Shown piece after piece: positions 13,620-15,554 of a DNA stretch of 15,554 nucleotides; within the stretch, counting starts at the first letter, position 1; each line of letters opens with the position of its first letter. The notes below the pieces were generated by a model. That model was not told where the DNA came from, ran no database searches, and was given only the letters and a program-made list of their open reading frames with translations. The DNA comes from an uncultured Burkholderiales bacterium (GTDB taxonomy: Bacteria > Pseudomonadota > Gammaproteobacteria > Burkholderiales > Burkholderiaceae_E). The stretch spans positions 1 through 15,554 of the forward strand of contig CAIKZV010000360.1 in assembly GCA_903831925.1 (NCBI GenBank), written 5' to 3'. Position numbers and translations under genes: made by a program.

Positions 13620-15111
13620 ATACCGGCCCGAGCGGGCGCATGCGAATGCCCGGGCGCAGCCGCGTCCAGGCGAAATCGACCGGGTCGGCCAGTGCCGGGC
13701 CGGGCGAGCGCACCACCAGCACTTCACGGGCGATCGGCTGGAAGTCGGCCCGGAAATGCACCGAGCTCTTGAGCGCCAGCAGCCGCTGGCGCACCGGCTC
13801 GATGCCGACATGGCGGAACATCTCCTGATCGGCCGCCTGGGCCTTGCGGCTGGCCAGGATCACCCGCACGCCGGAGTTCTCTTCGCGCAGCAGCGCCATC
13901 TGGCCGAGCGTCATGCGAAATCCGCGAAACATCGGGCCGGTACAGGTGAACACACCGTCGCCCAGGCGCTCGACCGTGAATCGGCCAACCACCGGCACAT
14001 GGCCGGCCACACCCGAGATCGCGCCGAGCGCGAACTCGAGCGTCGCCCCCTGGCCGGCTTCATGGGCACGGGCCGCACTGGGCGGATCGATCAGCAGGCC
14101 GAGCACCGCATCGGGCGGGCGATGACGGATCAGCGCGGCGAGCAGGCCGGTGGTATCGCCATTGCCGCCGGCACCCGGGTTGTCCTGGGTATCGGCCAGC
14201 ACGGTGGGCGAGCCGGGTGCGCCGGTGCGCATCGCGCGCTGCACGGCTTCGTCGGGCGTGAGCAGCTCCAGCGCAAAATCGGGCTCGGCCGCCGCCACCG
14301 CATCGCCGATCTCGTCGAGCGCGGCCTGCGCCACTGCCGGGCTCGGGCCGTAGGCCACCACCGACATGCCGCACTCGGGGAAATCGGCCATCGGAAAGCC
14401 GGGTGCGAAATCGACCGACACACCATGACGCCGCTCGATGTCGGCGATGCGGCCATACAGACCCTGGCAGGGCTCGATGAAGGTCGACTGCGACGGAATG
14501 CCGGTCAGGTAGTCGAACTGCCGGAAGGCCTTGGCCGGACGCTTGCCCTGCGACAGCATCGCATCGAGCAGTGCGGCAGCACGCCCGCCGGTTTCGGCCA
14601 TGTCCACATGGGGATAGGTGCGATAGATGGTCAGGCCATCGGACATTGCGACCATCTGCCGCGTGACATTGGCATGCAGATCGAGGCTCGCCACCACCGG
14701 CACACGCGGCCCGACCACCTCGCGCACGCGCCGCAGGATTTCGCCCTCGCCGTCGTCGACATGCTCGCAGACCATCGCGCCGTGCAGATCGAGGTAGACA
14801 CCGTCAAGCTGATCCATCGCCTTCAGACGGGCGATCAGGTCGCCGACGATGGTCTCGAAGGCATGCTGCGTGACCTGTGCCGAGGGCGATGCCGCCGCCC
14901 AGGTCAGCGGCACCATGGTGTGGCCGCGCGCGCGCAGTGCCTCGATGGCGCCCTGCACCGGAATGTTGGCGCCGGCCACTGCCTCGAAAAGCGGGGCACC
15001 GCGCTGGATCGTCGGCCAGCCGCCGCCCGCCTCGAAGGCGGCATAGTCGGCCTTCGACGGCGCGAAGGTATTGGTCTCGTGCTGCATTCCGCCGATCGCG
15101 ATGGTGGCCAC
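13606..15111 (-). CDS. M81 family metallopeptidase / MlrC-like protein
   Basis: A protein of 501 residues (from GTG 15111) with the two-part architecture of MlrC: an N-terminal DUF1485-type metal domain and a C-terminal MlrC_C domain. Signature words: AIGGMQHETNTFAP at 5-18, LDLHGAMV at 107-114, SLDLHANVT at 142-150, TYPHVDMAETGGRAA at 165-179, and DTQDNPGAGGNGDTT at 307-321. The Asp/His residues in these motifs are probable zinc ligands. MlrC of microcystin-degrading Sphingomonas cleaves the linear tetrapeptide product, but most family members sit in unrelated catabolic loci with unknown substrates; the Bug receptor and amidases here favour breakdown of a small peptide- or amide-like compound. 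Start: GTG 15111 has GGAG at 15120-15123 with 8-bp spacing; an in-frame ATG at 15141 would add ten residues but lacks a ribosome site. Convergent with the Bug gene (14-bp overlap) and divergent from the second amidase. Confidence 0.9.
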   Translation of the reverse strand: MATIAIGGMQHETNTFAPSKADYAAFEAGGGWPTIQRGAPLFEAVAGANIPVQGAIEALRARGHTMVPLTWAAASPSAQVTQHAFETIVGDLIARLKAMDQLDGVYLDLHGAMVCEHVDDGEGEILRRVREVVGPRVPVVASLDLHANVTRQMVAMSDGLTIYRTYPHVDMAETGGRAAALLDAMLSQGKRPAKAFRQFDYLTGIPSQSTFIEPCQGLYGRIADIERRHGVSVDFAPGFPMADFPECGMSVVAYGPSPAVAQAALDEIGDAVAAAEPDFALELLTPDEAVQRAMRTGAPGSPTVLADTQDNPGAGGNGDTTGLLAALIRHRPPDAVLGLLIDPPSAARAHEAGQGATLEFALGAISGVAGHVPVVGRFTVERLGDGVFTCTGPMFRGFRMTLGQMALLREENSGVRVILASRKAQAADQEMFRHVGIEPVRQRLLALKSSVHFRADFQPIAREVLVVRSPGPALADPVDFAWTRLRPGIRMRPLGPVFTRA

Positions 15112-15119
15112 TCGGTGTG

Positions 15120-15123
15120 CTCC
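15120..15123 (-). promoter_or_regulatory. Ribosome binding site GGAG favouring GTG 15111 of the MlrC-type gene
   Basis: GGAG on the minus strand, eight bases before GTG 15111, which encodes the first residue of the conserved opening strand VATIAIGGMQHE. No comparable site precedes ATG 15141. Confidence 0.5.
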
Positions 15124-15145
15124 AGTAAGGGGTGAAACCATTGTG

Positions 15146-15151
15146 CTACGC
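15146..15151 (+). promoter_or_regulatory. Possible -10 element (TACGCT) for the second amidase gene
   Basis: TACGCT lies about 45 bp before ATG 15196 in the divergent gap. No clear -35 is visible. It resembles the TACACT and TAGACT boxes before the two other plus-strand first genes, which is its main support. Confidence 0.25.
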
Positions 15152-15195
15152 TGAATCGCATCCCCGCAAATGAGGCATCGCCGCCGACCCGCATC

Positions 15196-15554
15196 ATGGA
15201 CAACGACGATCTCGCCTATCTCAGTGCCACCGATCTGCTCGCGGCTTATCGGCGCAAGCAGCTGTCACCGCTCGATGTGACCCGGGCCACGCTCGATCGC
15301 ATCGACCGCCTCAATCCCAAGCTCAATGCCTTTGTGCTGGTCGACCATGAGTCGGCGCTGCGCGATGCCCGCGCCAGCGAGGAACGCTGGCAGCGCGGCG
15401 CACCGGTGGGGCCACTCGATGGTGTACCGGTCTCGGTCAAGGACCTGCTGCTCACGCGTGGCTGGCCGACCCTGCGCGGATCAAAGACCGTCGATCCGGC
15501 ACAACGCTGGGATGTCGATGCGCCCTCCACCGCGCGGCTGCGCGAGGCCGGCGC
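15196..15554 (+). CDS. Amidase signature family enzyme, partial (3' end beyond right edge)
   Basis: The first 119 residues of a second amidase-signature protein, cut by the right edge. The N-terminus LSATDLLAAYRRKQLSPLDV (9-28), the helix ending LNPKLNAFVLV (39-49) and DGVPVSVKDLLLTRGWPT (75-92) match family members; Lys82 is the catalytic lysine. The Ser-cisSer part and nucleophile lie outside the window, so activity cannot be judged. It differs in sequence from the amidase at 11061-12476 (for example VSVKDLLLTRG against TTKVNVDQRG), so it is not a recent duplicate. The start at 15196 gives the usual N-terminal length, though no strong Shine-Dalgarno is visible (GAGG at 15172-15175 is too far away). 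Divergent from the MlrC-type gene with only 84 bp between the chosen starts, so their promoters must overlap. Confidence 0.9.
   Translation, partial: MDNDDLAYLSATDLLAAYRRKQLSPLDVTRATLDRIDRLNPKLNAFVLVDHESALRDARASEERWQRGAPVGPLDGVPVSVKDLLLTRGWPTLRGSKTVDPAQRWDVDAPSTARLREAG

Noticed and set aside
13546..15135. 529-codon open frame on the plus strand
   Set aside because: Antisense shadow of the MlrC-type gene; Arg/His/Gly-rich and without family signatures, while the minus strand shows clear MlrC motifs.

Overview
The window is a gene-dense, high-GC stretch (roughly two thirds G+C by eye) of a bacterial chromosome. A Bug-type periplasmic solute receptor, two amidase-signature enzymes, an MlrC-type protein, two Fe(II)/2-oxoglutarate dioxygenases and several acyl-CoA enzymes together suggest a betaproteobacterium, most likely a member of the Burkholderiales. 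That placement is inferred from gene content only. I see no rRNA, tRNA, CRISPR array, intact insertion sequence or phage gene. All calls come from reading motifs, without database searches.

Layout. Positions 1-4174 (minus strand) read, in transcription order, acyl-CoA dehydrogenase, EamA/DMT-type transporter, class I/II aminotransferase and an enoyl-CoA hydratase-family protein cut by the left edge. The dehydrogenase/transporter junction is built from five copies of a 15-bp tandem repeat. Positions 4318-7271 (plus strand) hold a compact three-gene unit: a TfdA-like dioxygenase, a hotdog thioesterase and an AMP-forming acyl-CoA ligase. Positions 7308-8332 hold a histidine phosphatase (minus) divergent from a NIPSNAP protein (plus). 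Positions 8360-9774 (minus) hold a b-type cytochrome-like membrane protein followed, with an ATGA overlap, by a membrane-anchored octaheme c-type cytochrome. Positions 9775-9990 are an unexplained gap of lower GC. Positions 9991-12476 (minus) hold an amidase followed, with another ATGA overlap, by a second TauD-like dioxygenase. Positions 12642-13619 (plus) hold the Bug receptor, which converges on and overlaps by 14 bp an MlrC/M81-family gene (minus). A second amidase starts at 15196 (plus) and runs off the right edge.

How the genes may work together. The left half looks like peripheral catabolism of carboxylic acids: a dioxygenase that may cleave an ether or hydroxylate a side chain, a ligase and a thioesterase that load and unload CoA, and a dehydrogenase and a crotonase for beta-oxidation-like steps. 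The right half looks like uptake (Bug receptor) and hydrolysis of amides or modified peptides (two amidases, MlrC-type enzyme), with an oxygenase translationally coupled to one amidase. Between them lies a two-gene membrane redox module with no obvious metabolic partner.

The observations most worth a second look are the 15-bp repeat array at a gene junction, the octaheme/b-type cytochrome pair, the TfdA-like dioxygenase beside a thioesterase and a CoA ligase, and substitutions at the expected catalytic glutamates of both the acyl-CoA dehydrogenase and the crotonase.
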